A stretch of 64,000 nucleotides of DNA from Erythrobacter sp. QSSC1-22B (GCF_001678665.1 NZ_LZRP01000003.1:124001-188000); one strand, 5' to 3'. Positions 32,596 to 42,394 are shown, numbered from the stretch's first letter. The notes: generated by a model from the sequence alone, not told the origin. Numbers and translations: made by a program.

Positions 32596-34760
32596 AGACG
32601 AGCGGACAGCTTGATGTTGCGCCCGGCCAGCGGCACGAAGTCCTTGGTGAAGCTGGCATGGCGGCGGGCATCGACATCGAACAGATTGTCGCCCGAGAGG
32701 ATCAGCATCGTCTCGTTGCGCGCGCCGAACGGCTTCCACGAAACCGAGGCGTTGACCATGGTATAACCATCGGTCGGCATTTCGAACGACGCGGTCCGAT
32801 CCTGATCGGCGACCCATTCGGCCTCGACCCGGGCGCCGAAAGCGTCCTGGCTGGCCTCGACACCTCCCAGCACCCGCAGTGCGGGGATCCGCGGCGCGGG
32901 GCCGTCGTCGTCGATCTCGGCCCTGGTGTAGTCGGCGACACCGTCGATCGTCACCGTCAGCCCGTCGCGATCGATCAGATCGTAGGCGGCCTGCGCTTCG
33001 AAGCCGTAATAATCGGCATCGGATTGCAGGAACTGGAACAGCGGCAGCCCGTCGGCTTCGAGCCCGGTATCGGTCTCGTAGATGAAATTGTCGAAGCGGC
33101 TGAAATAGGCGGCCAGCTGGAAGCGTGCGGCTCCCGTCTCGCCGCGCAGATAGGCCTCGACCCCGAGGCTGCTCTCCTTCTCCAGCGTGGGATCGCCGAT
33201 TTCAAAGGCCTGGGTCGCGATATGCGGGCCGTTCGAAAACAGTTCCTCCGCCGAGGGGGCACGTTCCACCCGACTGAGATTGAGACCCAGCTTCACCTCG
33301 GGTGCGATGGCGTAATTCACGCCGCCAGCGATGGAAAAGGCGTTGAAGTTGCGGTCCACGGCGGTGATCACCGCGTCCTCCTCCAGCCCGATTGCAACGC
33401 TGTCCGAGCGAACGTCGGTCTTCTCGTAGCGCCCGGACAATTCGAGACCGATCGGGCCGAATTCGAATTCCTGGAGCGTGAAGATGCCGTATTGGTCGGT
33501 ATCGTTGGGCGGCACGAAGGCTTCCGCGCCTACCGCTGCGAATTCACGCGTCGACGCCTGGAAACCGGTCACGCCGCGCCAACCGTTGCGGTCGTTCTGG
33601 ACCAGCTCGAGCCGGGTCTCGAACCCTTGCGTCGTGAACACCGTACCGACTTCATCGCCTTCGAACTCGGTGTGCTCGTAATCGGAGAATCCGGCCCGGA
33701 ACTTGATCTTCTCCAGGAAGCCCTCGCCGGTGAACACCTCGCCGCGCAAATCGGCGCGATATTGCTTGAGATCGATCGTGACGGGGCTTTCGCCGTGCTC
33801 CTCGTGGCCCTCCTCGTCATCGTGATCGTCGTCATGTTCCTCTTCGCCCTCTTCGCCATGCGCGTGTTCGGCCCCCGGCCTCGCGGGAACGCCGTAGCGG
33901 CTGTCGAAATAGCTAACCGATGCGCCAAGGCTGCCGCCCTCGTTGATCAGCGCGAAGCCGGCGCCCAGCGTGTAGGTCTCGGTCGCGCTGTTGGGCAGCA
34001 CGCCGCGCCGATCGGCGAATTCCTGCGCCTCCTCGGCCTCTTCGAGATGACCTTCCTCGAACTCTTCCTCGGCGACCGCGAGTTGCTCGGCGCGAAGCCT
34101 CGGCGAGAGGACATAGCCGCCGACCTCGACATCCTCGGTCTTGCGGTAGCTGCCGTCGACATGGAACACGAACTGATCGCCCAGCGCGATATCGGCGGCG
34201 GCGCTGCCGCTGTAGCCTTCATAAGCCGAGGAATAGGAACCGATCGCATCGGCGTGATAGCCGTTTTCGGGCACCGCACGGGGAATCCGCCGGTCCAGCG
34301 CGTTGACTGCGCCACCGATCGCCTGGCTGCCGAACAGCAGCGCGGCTGGGCCGCGGAAAATCTCGATCCGCTCAGTAACCAGCGGATCGATGGTGACCGC
34401 GTGATCGACCGAGGTGTTGGATACGTCGAGCGTTCCGATCCCGTCGGTCAGGACCCGGACGCGCTCGCCCTGCAGCCCGCGCAGCACCGGGCGCGAGGCG
34501 CCGGGGCTGAAGGAGGTCGCCGAGACGCCCGGCTGATTGACGAGGATGTCGCCGATCTGCGGCTCGATCTGGCGCAGCAGATCGTCGCCGGTGACCACCG
34601 AAGTGCCGGCCAGAATGTCGAGCTCGTCGATGAAATCGGCGGTGACGATGATGACGCGATCGTCATCGCCATGGACCGGGTCGCGGTTCGTCTCGGGGGC
34701 GGATTGGGCCAGTGCCGGGCAGGCAAGGAAAGTGGTCGCCAGCAGCGCAAACTTCTTCAA
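32586..34760 (-). CDS. ZnuD-like TonB-dependent receptor (probable zinc uptake)
   Basis: 724-residue receptor with signal peptide MKKFALLATTFLACPALAQS, plug with VTGDDLLRQIEPQIGDILVNQPGVSATSF and RPVLRGLQGERVRVL, and a barrel ending LSARLSF. Residues 297-322 form a His/Glu/Asp-rich extracellular loop (HAHGEEGEEEHDDDHDDEEG) and a second acidic segment is at 227-249, as in Neisseria ZnuD-type zinc receptors, where the following YRADLRGEV pattern also occurs. The start is TTG with GGAG eight bases upstream; no ATG fits. A Zur-like palindrome lies 21 bases upstream of the start. The stop codon is formed by an 8 bp tandem repeat. Confidence 0.87.
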   Translation of the reverse strand: MKKFALLATTFLACPALAQSAPETNRDPVHGDDDRVIIVTADFIDELDILAGTSVVTGDDLLRQIEPQIGDILVNQPGVSATSFSPGASRPVLRGLQGERVRVLTDGIGTLDVSNTSVDHAVTIDPLVTERIEIFRGPAALLFGSQAIGGAVNALDRRIPRAVPENGYHADAIGSYSSAYEGYSGSAAADIALGDQFVFHVDGSYRKTEDVEVGGYVLSPRLRAEQLAVAEEEFEEGHLEEAEEAQEFADRRGVLPNSATETYTLGAGFALINEGGSLGASVSYFDSRYGVPARPGAEHAHGEEGEEEHDDDHDDEEGHEEHGESPVTIDLKQYRADLRGEVFTGEGFLEKIKFRAGFSDYEHTEFEGDEVGTVFTTQGFETRLELVQNDRNGWRGVTGFQASTREFAAVGAEAFVPPNDTDQYGIFTLQEFEFGPIGLELSGRYEKTDVRSDSVAIGLEEDAVITAVDRNFNAFSIAGGVNYAIAPEVKLGLNLSRVERAPSAEELFSNGPHIATQAFEIGDPTLEKESSLGVEAYLRGETGAARFQLAAYFSRFDNFIYETDTGLEADGLPLFQFLQSDADYYGFEAQAAYDLIDRDGLTVTIDGVADYTRAEIDDDGPAPRIPALRVLGGVEASQDAFGARVEAEWVADQDRTASFEMPTDGYTMVNASVSWKPFGARNETMLILSGDNLFDVDARRHASFTKDFVPLAGRNIKLSARLSF

Positions 34761-34780
34761 GGGGGATTCTCCGGGGTATA

Positions 34781-34792
34781 ATGTTACAACAT
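34781..34792 (-). promoter_or_regulatory. candidate Zur operator
   Basis: ATGTTACAACAT is a perfect inverted repeat of ATGTT around two bases, similar to the ATGTTATAACAT core of alphaproteobacterial Zur sites (recalled consensus). It precedes the TTG start of the ZnuD-like gene by 21 bases, within expected promoter distance. Confidence 0.55.
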
Positions 34793-34984
34793 CCCATTCT
34801 GGGTAGGCGGCCTCTCTGCATCGCGCAAGGGTTCAATTCCTGAAGGGTGAAAGGAAAGCGCCGTTTTGCGCACTTAGTGTTGATCTCGCCGCTATCCCCC
34901 GACATGAAGGATTGTCGAGAACGACGCGCGGGACAGCGCGTCGTGGGGTCGACGATGGTCTTTAGCTGTTCAGGGGGAATTTTC

Positions 34985-37879
34985 ATGGGTCGCATCTCAC
35001 GCAAATCGGCTGCCGCAGCTTCTGGCTTCGCGCTGGCTATCGCTTTGTCGTTTGCAGGCGTGCCAGCCGCGCTCGCTCAGACCGCCGAGGCGGCGGTGTC
35101 CGCACCCGAGGCGAGTGCCGGTGCTGGCGTTCCCGAATGGGGGATCGTCAGCCCCGACTTCGCGCCCGACCCTGACGTGGTATTCGGTGTCCTTCCCAAC
35201 GGGATGCGCTACGCCATCCAGCGCAACGGCAACCCGGCTGGAGAGGCGGCGATCCGTTTCAATGTCGAAGTTGGCAGCCGCGAGGAGACCGATGTCGAAA
35301 ACGGTGCCGCGCACTTTGTCGAACATATGGCGTTCAATGGCACCACCAATATTCCCGAAGGCGACTTGCTGCCCATGCTCGAGCGCCTCGGCCTCGCTTT
35401 CGGCGCCGATACCAATGCCGAGACCTCGCTCGACTACACGACCTACAAGCTGGCGCTGCCCGACACCGAGGCTGCCACGGTCGATACCGCGCTCACGGTC
35501 ATTCGCGAAATGGCCGGCGAGTTGACGATCGCTCCCGAAGCGGTCGAACGCGAGCGCGGCATCCTGCTGAGCGAAGCGCAGGTCCGCAACGAACCGCAAC
35601 GCCGCCGCATCGCCGACTATATGGCCGCCGCGTTGCCCGGCTCCCGGCTCGGTGAGCGGATCAATGCCGATGTCGAGCGGATCCGCGAAATCTCGGCAGA
35701 CGATCTGCGCGCTTTCTACGATGCCTATTACCGGCCCGAGCGCTCCACGCTGGCGATCGTAGGCGATTTCGACGTCGCGGAAATGCAGCAGAAGATCGAA
35801 ACGGTCTTTTCCGACTGGGAGGGCGATGGCGAAGGGCGCGATCTCTACGCCAGCCCAATCACCGCTTCGGAAACTCCGGCGATCTCGAACTTCGTCGATC
35901 CCTCGATTGCCGAGATCATCGAACTCCAGCGTATCGGCCCCTGGTCACCGGCCGAGAACACGATCGAGGCGCAGCGCCGCGAATTGCTGCGCGCGATCGC
36001 CGGGGTGGCGCTGTCGAACCGGATCGCGGCGCTCTCGCGCGATCCCGCTTCGCCCATGCTCGGCGCACAGGTCGCGGAACAGCCGCTGTTTAGAAGCGCC
36101 CGCTCCTATGGCCTGCTGATCGTCGCCAAGGACGGCCAATGGCGCGACACGCTGGTGCTGGCGGAGCAGGAACTGCGCCGCGCCGAGCAATACGGTTTCT
36201 CCGCTGCCGAGATCGCCGAAGCCAAGGCCAACATCGCCACTGCGCTTCAGAATGCCGTGGCACAGGCCACGGGTCGGCCCAGCGCCGGACTGGCCGATGC
36301 GCTGGTCAACGCCAGCCTCAACGATGCGGTGGCGACCGCTCCCGCTGACGACCTGGCGATGTACCGCGCCATCGAGCCCGGCATTACCGCCGAAACTGTA
36401 AGTGTGGCGTTCCAGACCGCCTGGCAGGGCGGACCGAGCGTGGTTCACGTCTCGACCAAGCAGCCGGTCGAGGGCGGACAGGCCGCGATTGCGGCAAGTC
36501 TGGCCGAGAGCGCGGCCGTCGAAGTCGCGGCGCCGGTGGAGGCCGCAGCGGTCGATTTCGCTTATGACGAATGGGGAACACCGGGCGAAGTGGTCTTCGA
36601 CGAAACGATCGAGGATCTCGGCATCCGCACCGTGCGCTTCGCCAATGGTCTTCAGCTCAACATGAAGACGACCGATTTCGAACCGGGCAAGCTTGCCTTC
36701 TCGATGCGGGTCGGCGAGGGAACCAGCGTCTTTCCCGCCAGCGTCGCCGGGCTGCAGGCCATGCTCCCGATCGCGCTGAGCGTGGATGGGCTCGAAGCCC
36801 ATGATCCCGACGAGCTTCGCCGCGTTCTGGCGGGCAAGGAAGTCAGTCTCGGGCTCGATGGTGGTGGCTCGGGGCTGGTGTCGGCGGGAACGACGACCGC
36901 GAACGACCTGGCGCTGCAGTTGAACCTTCTGACCGCGCGGCTGACGGCAACCGCATGGCGGCCCGCGACGCAGGCACAATGGGCCGGGATCGCGCCGATC
37001 CTCGCACAGAACATTCGCTCGGCTCCGGTACAGGTCTTCGTCAATGCGGTGAACGCGACGCTCGCCGGGAATGATACGCGGCTGGGCTTCACCGACGCGC
37101 GGGAGCTGGCCGAGATTTCGCTCGACGACTTGCGCGCAGTGGTCGAGCCGCAGCTGACTGGCGGAGCGATCGCTTTGGGGCTCGTCGGCGATTTCGATCC
37201 CGAGGCGGCCATCGCCGCTGTCGCAGCTACAATTGGCAGCTTGCCCGAGCGCGGCATCCGCACCGAATCCGCGCAGACCTCCGCGCCGGTGCGATTCGTC
37301 GCGGATCGCTCCAGCCGCACGCTGCCCCACTCCGGTGAGCCCGATCAGGGTGCTGTGGCGCTGAGCTGGTCAACCGACGACAGTTCGGACATCAAGGACG
37401 ACATCACTCGCGACGTACTCGCCGCGGCGATGGGATTGCGCATGACCGAAACCCTGCGCGAGGAACTGGGCGCGACCTATTCGCCGCAGGCCTTCAGCAT
37501 GTCGCAATCTACCTATCCAGGATTTGGCCACCTGACAGCCTTTGCCACGGCAACCCCCGAGACGATGGACGATGTCACCCGGGTCATGCGTGAGATCGCA
37601 ACGGAGATGGCGACCAATCCAGTCGATGCCGATCTGCTCGAGCGCGCGCGGTCACCGATCCAGGCGGGCTATCAGCGGGCGGAAACGCAGAATTCGGCGT
37701 GGCTCGACCTGGTCGCAATGGCCCAGAGCAAAACCGACCTGCTCGACCGCCGCCGCACCCGTCTGGACATTTTGAACGCAATAAGTATCGCGGATATTCG
37801 GGATCTGGCACGCAAATATCTTGCCGGCGCAGAGCCCGTCGAGATTCGTGTGGTTCCGGAAACCGAGGGGGCAGACTAG
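34985..37879 (+). CDS. M16 family zinc peptidase, two-domain, exported
   Basis: 964-residue insulinase/pitrilysin-type metalloprotease with a signal sequence (FALAIALSFAGVPAALAQ). The inverted zinc motif is H110-F-V-E113-H114 followed by MAFNGT, with a downstream glutamate in EAVERERGILLSEAQ as the likely third ligand. A second, inactive M16 domain follows from about residue 560, starting FANGLQLNMKTTDFEPGKLAFSM. AGGGGGA precedes the ATG at 34985. Likely periplasmic, degrading peptides. The downstream diguanylate cyclase starts 33 bases after its stop and may be cotranscribed. Confidence 0.9.
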   Translation: MGRISRKSAAAASGFALAIALSFAGVPAALAQTAEAAVSAPEASAGAGVPEWGIVSPDFAPDPDVVFGVLPNGMRYAIQRNGNPAGEAAIRFNVEVGSREETDVENGAAHFVEHMAFNGTTNIPEGDLLPMLERLGLAFGADTNAETSLDYTTYKLALPDTEAATVDTALTVIREMAGELTIAPEAVERERGILLSEAQVRNEPQRRRIADYMAAALPGSRLGERINADVERIREISADDLRAFYDAYYRPERSTLAIVGDFDVAEMQQKIETVFSDWEGDGEGRDLYASPITASETPAISNFVDPSIAEIIELQRIGPWSPAENTIEAQRRELLRAIAGVALSNRIAALSRDPASPMLGAQVAEQPLFRSARSYGLLIVAKDGQWRDTLVLAEQELRRAEQYGFSAAEIAEAKANIATALQNAVAQATGRPSAGLADALVNASLNDAVATAPADDLAMYRAIEPGITAETVSVAFQTAWQGGPSVVHVSTKQPVEGGQAAIAASLAESAAVEVAAPVEAAAVDFAYDEWGTPGEVVFDETIEDLGIRTVRFANGLQLNMKTTDFEPGKLAFSMRVGEGTSVFPASVAGLQAMLPIALSVDGLEAHDPDELRRVLAGKEVSLGLDGGGSGLVSAGTTTANDLALQLNLLTARLTATAWRPATQAQWAGIAPILAQNIRSAPVQVFVNAVNATLAGNDTRLGFTDARELAEISLDDLRAVVEPQLTGGAIALGLVGDFDPEAAIAAVAATIGSLPERGIRTESAQTSAPVRFVADRSSRTLPHSGEPDQGAVALSWSTDDSSDIKDDITRDVLAAAMGLRMTETLREELGATYSPQAFSMSQSTYPGFGHLTAFATATPETMDDVTRVMREIATEMATNPVDADLLERARSPIQAGYQRAETQNSAWLDLVAMAQSKTDLLDRRRTRLDILNAISIADIRDLARKYLAGAEPVEIRVVPETEGAD

Positions 37880-37911
37880 TCCTGCGCTCGCAGGCTGGAT
37901 CGAGAGGGCGG

Positions 37912-38886
37912 ATGCCGAAGATCGACCACACTCCGGGCGATGATGCCCTCGCCTTCCTCGTCGACCAGCATCTGGCGCCGACGCCGGAGAACTATACGCT
38001 TGCGTATATTGCATTGACCGACCCCGGATCGCCAATCGGTCAGATGGTGAAGGCGTTCAATTCCGATGGTTTCCGCCTCCGTCAGACCCACGCCGACGAG
38101 ATCGTCCGACTTCACCTCGCAGGCTCCGCGCAGGCATCTGCGAGCCCGGATCATGCCCAGCAGGATGCTCTGCGGCACCAGGCGATCAAGCTGGGTGAGG
38201 CCGCATCGTCGGCCGCCGCTGCAACCGGCGCTTTCGCGCGGGAATTGAGCGAAGAAGCGGGAACCATCGGTGGCGAGGAAGCGCGCACCGTCAAGATCGT
38301 CGCGCGGATGATCGAACGCTCGAAATCCACCGAGATCGACCTCAATGCCACGGCGAGCGAAGTCGCCGCCTTGCGGCAGGAATTGGAAGCCGCGCGCGAC
38401 GATGCGCAGCGCGATCAATTAACCGGTCTGGGGAACCGCCGTGCCATCGATCGCCATCTGCAGCGGCTTGCGAAGAAGGGGAGCGCGCGCGTTTTGGGAC
38501 TGTGCGACGTCGATTTCTTCAAAAGGGTCAATGATCGCTACGGACACGGGGTGGGCGACCGGGTGCTCAAACAGGTCGCCTCGTCGCTGGCAAACGCGTG
38601 CGCGCCGCATTTCGTCGGTCGCTGGGGGGGCGAGGAGTTCCTGGTCGTGATGGAAGGCGGCGATAAAGCAGCCGGTGTTGCAATGCTCGACCAGGCCCGC
38701 GCCGATCTGGCCAAACGCGAGTTCAAGCTGCGCGAAAACGATCAGCCGATGGGTCAGATCACCTTTTCGGGTGGCGTCGCCGTGGCGACCGGTGAGCATG
38801 CCGACAGCGTTGCCGCGATCCACCGCGCCGACGCCGCTCTCTACCGCGCCAAGGCGGAGGGGCGAAACCGCATCTGCTCGGATTGA
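37912..38886 (+). CDS. diguanylate cyclase (GGDEF) without membrane segment
   Basis: 324 residues: an uncharacterised helical N-terminal half starting DDALAFLVDQHLAPTPENYTLAYIAL, a coiled coil near 140-165 and a GGDEF domain (DQLTGLGNRRAID, FFKRVNDRYGHGVGD, active site RWGGEEFLVVMEGG at 237-250, ending ADAALYRAKAEGRNRI). The active-site loop GGEEF is intact. The RxxD inhibitory site expected just before it is absent (NACAPHFVGR instead), so product inhibition is unlikely. The N-terminal half matches the type seen in several sphingomonad cyclases with no known ligand. Confidence 0.9.
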   Translation: MPKIDHTPGDDALAFLVDQHLAPTPENYTLAYIALTDPGSPIGQMVKAFNSDGFRLRQTHADEIVRLHLAGSAQASASPDHAQQDALRHQAIKLGEAASSAAAATGAFARELSEEAGTIGGEEARTVKIVARMIERSKSTEIDLNATASEVAALRQELEAARDDAQRDQLTGLGNRRAIDRHLQRLAKKGSARVLGLCDVDFFKRVNDRYGHGVGDRVLKQVASSLANACAPHFVGRWGGEEFLVVMEGGDKAAGVAMLDQARADLAKREFKLRENDQPMGQITFSGGVAVATGEHADSVAAIHRADAALYRAKAEGRNRICSD

Positions 38887-38979
38887 TCCGGGCCGATCTG
38901 TCAGGCCGGATCCGCTCTTCCGCGACCGGGGGGCGGGCCTCGTCGTCCCGCGGTCTCGATACCCTGAAAGCCGGCGTGC

Positions 38980-40475
38980 CTATTCGCGCGCGCCCTTGGT
39001 CGGCTGCACCATCTCGACCCGACCGGCGCGGCGCAAGCCGAGCCAGAGCAACGCCAGGGCCGCGAGCGCAAGCGCGATGAGCGAACCCAATGCGATCGAC
39101 CCGCCGAATGCGCGCGGCTGGTATTCGGGAAGTCGCTCGAAGTCGGCTGCGGTGAAGGGCTGCTCCTCGCACACATAGGGATAATAGAAATAGCGGATGC
39201 GGCGGTGAAGCCGCGGATGCGGCGGTGAAGCGCGGCGATGCTGTCCTGGTAGGCCAGCTGGGCGGCAAGATCGGTGTCAGCGAGACGATGCAGCAGGACC
39301 TGGGTTGCGACGGTCGGTAGCAGCCAGCCTGCCCTTTCAGTCCAGCGTTCGCGCGCTGCCAGGCTGCCGCGATACTCGGCCACTTGCGGCGCGACCGACT
39401 CGTCCCCCACCTGATGGAAAGCATAGTACCACTTCCAGTGGAACCGGCCCGTCACGGGCGGGGTGTCGCTCCATTCGGGATGGTTGACGAAGAACGCGTC
39501 GAAGGTTTCTTCCTTGGGCCGGTCCCAGGCCCCGTGAATGACCTCGCGCTGTGCCAGGGTGAGATCGGTTCCGCGGGCAACCGGGATCGCGCTGTTGATC
39601 GCGCTGGTGGCGAGCGTGGGCAGGATCAGCGTCAGCACGACCCAGCAACCCAGTAGGCTGGCGGCGCCAGCACCCGAGCTGCGCACGAATGCCGCCACGA
39701 GCAGCCCAAGCCCCGACCAGAAAGCGAGGTAGAGTGCCGCGACGATCATGCTGCCCAACCCAGCCAGCAACGGCGCCTGCATCAGCATCAGGCCGACCGC
39801 CAGCGGCAAGGCAAGCGCTGCAAACACGAGCAGATAGCGGGCCAGCAGCCTGCGCAGCCACAACCCTCGCGAACCGGGAAAAGACAACAGCAGCCTCAGC
39901 CGCCCCGCCTCGCGCTCTCCGGAAACGAGGTCGTGCATCAGCACGATGACGGCGAGCGGTGCCAGATAGATGAGCACGAAAGACCAGTCGAACGGCCCCG
40001 GCTGCGCGAGCTCGGCATTGATGTTCTCCGATTCATAGAGCTGCTGCTGCAGCCCGAGCGCGCGAACCCGCAGGGCAAAGGGCTGGATGTCGCGTTGGCC
40101 GACCGCTGCGAAGGCGAGTGCCGAGGGCGGATCCCAAGTCAGATAGAAGGTGTAATACGCGCCATAGCCTGCATCGCCATCGGGCTGGCCATAGACCTCG
40201 GCCACCGAGGCCAGGGCGGCTGCACTGGCCGCCTGCACCCGTTCGATCGCCGCATCCTGGCGTTGCGATACCGAGATGCCCGACCACACCGCGAGCGCGA
40301 TCAGCGTCGACTTTCCCGAACCCGAAGGGCCGATCAGGACGCGATGTTCCCCGGCGGCCATAGACAGGTTGAAGCCGCGCAGGACGAGAGTCTCACCGTA
40401 ACCATGTTGAATGTCTGAGAGGCTCAGGACCGGGACGGCGTAACCGAGCTGAGGCCTGTCGATCAGAGGCTGCAA
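38980..40475 (-). pseudogene. ABC ATPase N-terminus fused by deletion to DUF3526 permease, frameshifted
   Basis: The frame begins like an ABC ATPase: SLSDIQHGYGETLVLRGFNLSMAAGEHRVLIGPSGSGKSTLIAL in outline, with an intact Walker A at about residues 48-56. Directly after it (near 40295) the sequence changes to AVWSGISVSQRQDAAIERVQ, the start of a DUF3526 ABC-2 permease after its first helix. Signature motif, Walker B and the permease N-terminus are missing. The permease then reads well through several helices to HRRIR, where a 20 bp tandem duplication (39193-39231) shifts the frame. Removing one copy restores YFYYPYVCEEQPFTAADFERLPEY and the final helix to the stop at 38980. A TTG at 40475 with GGAGG upstream is the likely original start, overlapping the MerC-like gene. 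Confidence 0.8.
39193..39231 (-). repeat. 20 bp tandem duplication causing a frameshift
   Basis: The 19 bases GCGGATGCGGCGGTGAAGC occur at 39193-39211 and again at 39213-39231, a 20-base period. On the minus strand this turns HRRIRYFYYPYVCEE into HRRIRGFTAASAIS and breaks the permease frame. Confidence 0.93.
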
Positions 40476-40852
40476 CCAAACCTCCGCCGCCAATTGATGA
40501 TAAGCGCGCTGGCGAGCAGCGTTGCGCCGATGCTGGTGACGATGGTCTCCGCCGACTGCTCCTCGACCAGAAGGCCGGCGCTCATTCCCGAGAGACCGGC
40601 CATACCCAGCCAGAACGATTGCCAGGCCTGACCCGACTGGCGCGCGGCTCGCCACAGAACCAGCGAGCTGAGCGGCAGCGCGACCACCAGAAGCCACAAA
40701 TGGATCGCCTCGGGCAGGCCGAGCCAGCGCGACCAGGCAGGAAGAATCGCGAGCAGCGCGGGCAGGGCCAGGCAATGGATCAGGCACGCCGTCGAGACGG
40801 AGACCGCCACTCCATCGAGCCAGTTCGAGACCTTTCGGCGCGCTATGATCAC
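40463..40852 (-). CDS. MerC domain membrane protein
   Basis: 129-residue four-helix membrane protein: NWLDGVAVSVSTACLIHCLALPALLAILPAW in outline has the MerC-type cysteine and His-Cys pair in the first helix, followed by three more hydrophobic helices and a basic C-terminus. MerC relatives carry mercury in mer operons, but many chromosomal ones, often near DUF1826 genes, are thought to handle other metals. Start is a GTG at 40852 overlapping the DUF1826 stop (GTGA). No mer genes are near. Zinc is a reasonable guess from context only. Confidence 0.75.
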   Translation of the reverse strand: MIIARRKVSNWLDGVAVSVSTACLIHCLALPALLAILPAWSRWLGLPEAIHLWLLVVALPLSSLVLWRAARQSGQAWQSFWLGMAGLSGMSAGLLVEEQSAETIVTSIGATLLASALIINWRRRFGCSL

Positions 40853-41526
40853 GCCAGAGCACTCTCGGGGGCGGAAGATGGTGTGTCGATGACCAGAACA
40901 AGACGTCTGACCCCAAGGTCGCCTGCCGGGGGCGACCGATGCAGGCAGGCAGAGTGCCCTTCGCGAAAGAGCCGACCCTTGAACAGGCCAATCCATCCGG
41001 TCGCCATCGACCAGAGATTTGCCTCCGCCTTCTCCGCGCCCATCGGGAGCACTTGCGTGCCGGGTCCAGAGTACGTCGTTATCAAGCGAAGATCGGTGTA
41101 ATCCGAATGGATTTTCCGACAGGAATTGGTGACCACAAGCGCAAGCCGGATCCGCACCCCACCCGCCTTCATCAGATCGTCGAAGCGCGTGGCCAGATCC
41201 AGAATGTCGGTAGCCAGAGGCGGTGGAAGGATTCCCAGTGCTGCGACCGCTTCGGCGGGCGTCCCGGCCCCGATCCATTCAAAAGGATCCCGATCGAACA
41301 GACGGTCGGTTGCCCTTGCGAGGTGGGCGACATCGCGAATCTCGAGCGCGAGCGCTCTTTCGGGGCTGTCGAGACCGTCCCACCGAGATCCGATCGCGCC
41401 GGGACCCGGAGCGGATACGCCAGTGGACGGTGGTTGCGCGATTCCGCCGGCGGTTGGCGCGCCAGCGAAGGTGACTGGTCCGGAATCGGCGCCACCCTTT
41501 GCTGATCTGGAAATTTCTGAATGCAT
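40849..41526 (-). CDS. DUF1826 domain protein
   Basis: About 225 residues with a recognisable DUF1826 core: LVVTNSCRKIHSDYTDLRLITTYSGPGTQVLP, then GWIGLFKGRLFREGHSACLHRSPPAGDLGVRRLVLVID. These Cys/His positions resemble a metal or Fe(II) site. The family is frequently beside metal-homeostasis genes (context knowledge), its function being unknown. The start is uncertain: ATG at 41526 is used, while the frame is open to 41727. It is first in a minus-strand operon with the MerC-like gene and the broken ABC gene. Confidence 0.72.
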   Translation of the reverse strand: MHSEISRSAKGGADSGPVTFAGAPTAGGIAQPPSTGVSAPGPGAIGSRWDGLDSPERALALEIRDVAHLARATDRLFDRDPFEWIGAGTPAEAVAALGILPPPLATDILDLATRFDDLMKAGGVRIRLALVVTNSCRKIHSDYTDLRLITTYSGPGTQVLPMGAEKAEANLWSMATGWIGLFKGRLFREGHSACLHRSPPAGDLGVRRLVLVIDTPSSAPESALA

Positions 41527-42394
41527 GCAGGTCTGGCTCAATGACTGTGGACTGGTTGCTGTGTCGCAATGGGCTAGACCGTCCCACCGGGGAGGTAATG
41601 ACGGCGGCGCAGAGGTCTCAAAGGGTTCGGACAAAGAACAGGCTTCCAGAAGCCTGCTGCAAGACTTCGTCGGCTGCCATTCGCCGACGGCGCAGCAAAT
41701 GGGTCCGCACGCCGGCGCCGGAATCAAGTGGAAATGGCAGAACAGTAAGGTCCGCGCGAAGCTACGGGTTCCATCGTATCGGCTGGAACGAATTAGTGGC
41801 GGAGACGGAGGGATTCGATCAAATCTTCTGAACCACTGTTATATGATGCCACTAAATGTCACCCGCACCAATTTCATGCCCGTTTCTACCCCACAATCTA
41901 GGCTCGAGATTTTGTCCGGAGTTTTCACTGTATCGTTTGGGAATCCAGGGGCCATATTTCGATACCCTCCTCGCTCAACGAGCTGGGCGGTTAGGAGACT
42001 GTCTCCTATCACTTGCAATGCAGCCGTATCCGGAAGCTCGGCTATCGACCCAAAAGCTGTTGCTCAACTACCCCAAAACGCTCGTATTGTGGCAAGAACA
42101 ACCCAAGCAGCGAAGCGACGGCTGCACCGACCTCCGTCAACGCCGTGACCACCGCTCGGTCAAAGCGTTACGCAACTACGCTGCGAAGCTCGAGGGTCAA
42201 TACGCCGAGCGGTTCGATACCGCGGCCTGAGCTTCTAACTACCTATGCGCCGGTCTGGAGGGTTTCGGATATCCACCGGGCCGGCGCCATGAGAAACGCG
42301 AGGCGCACCCAAGACATGCCTTTGTCGTCGGAAGCGCGAAGGAATCCCCTGGCCCTGCGAGTGGCGAGTCGCCGTTTCTCCACTAGCTTTGGCT
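41527..42394. other. gene-poor junction between the metal-linked operon and the esterase island
   Basis: About 870 bases with lower GC than either side. A plus-strand open frame at 41856-42230 (124 codons) has no recognisable motif or good ribosome site. A 46-codon minus frame at 42243-42383 is also unsupported. No clear inverted repeats of an insertion sequence were found. Part may be an extended N-terminus of the DUF1826 gene; the rest may be a remnant at a recombination joint. Confidence 0.4.

Noticed and set aside
40463..40852. Mercury resistance locus
   Set aside because: Only a MerC-like protein is present; no merR, merT, merP or merA is nearby.
41831..41850. Possible Zur half-site TGTTATAT upstream of DUF1826
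   Set aside because: Only one arm resembles a Zur site and it is 300 bases from the chosen start; too weak to call.
41856..42230. 124-codon frame in the junction region
   Set aside because: No good ribosome site, no recognised motif, and poor codon use; could be a remnant but cannot be supported as a gene.
42243..42383. 46-codon minus frame starting GTG
   Set aside because: Ends in a protein-like stretch (SWVRLAFLMAPARWISE), but no ribosome site and no recognised family; kept only as a note.
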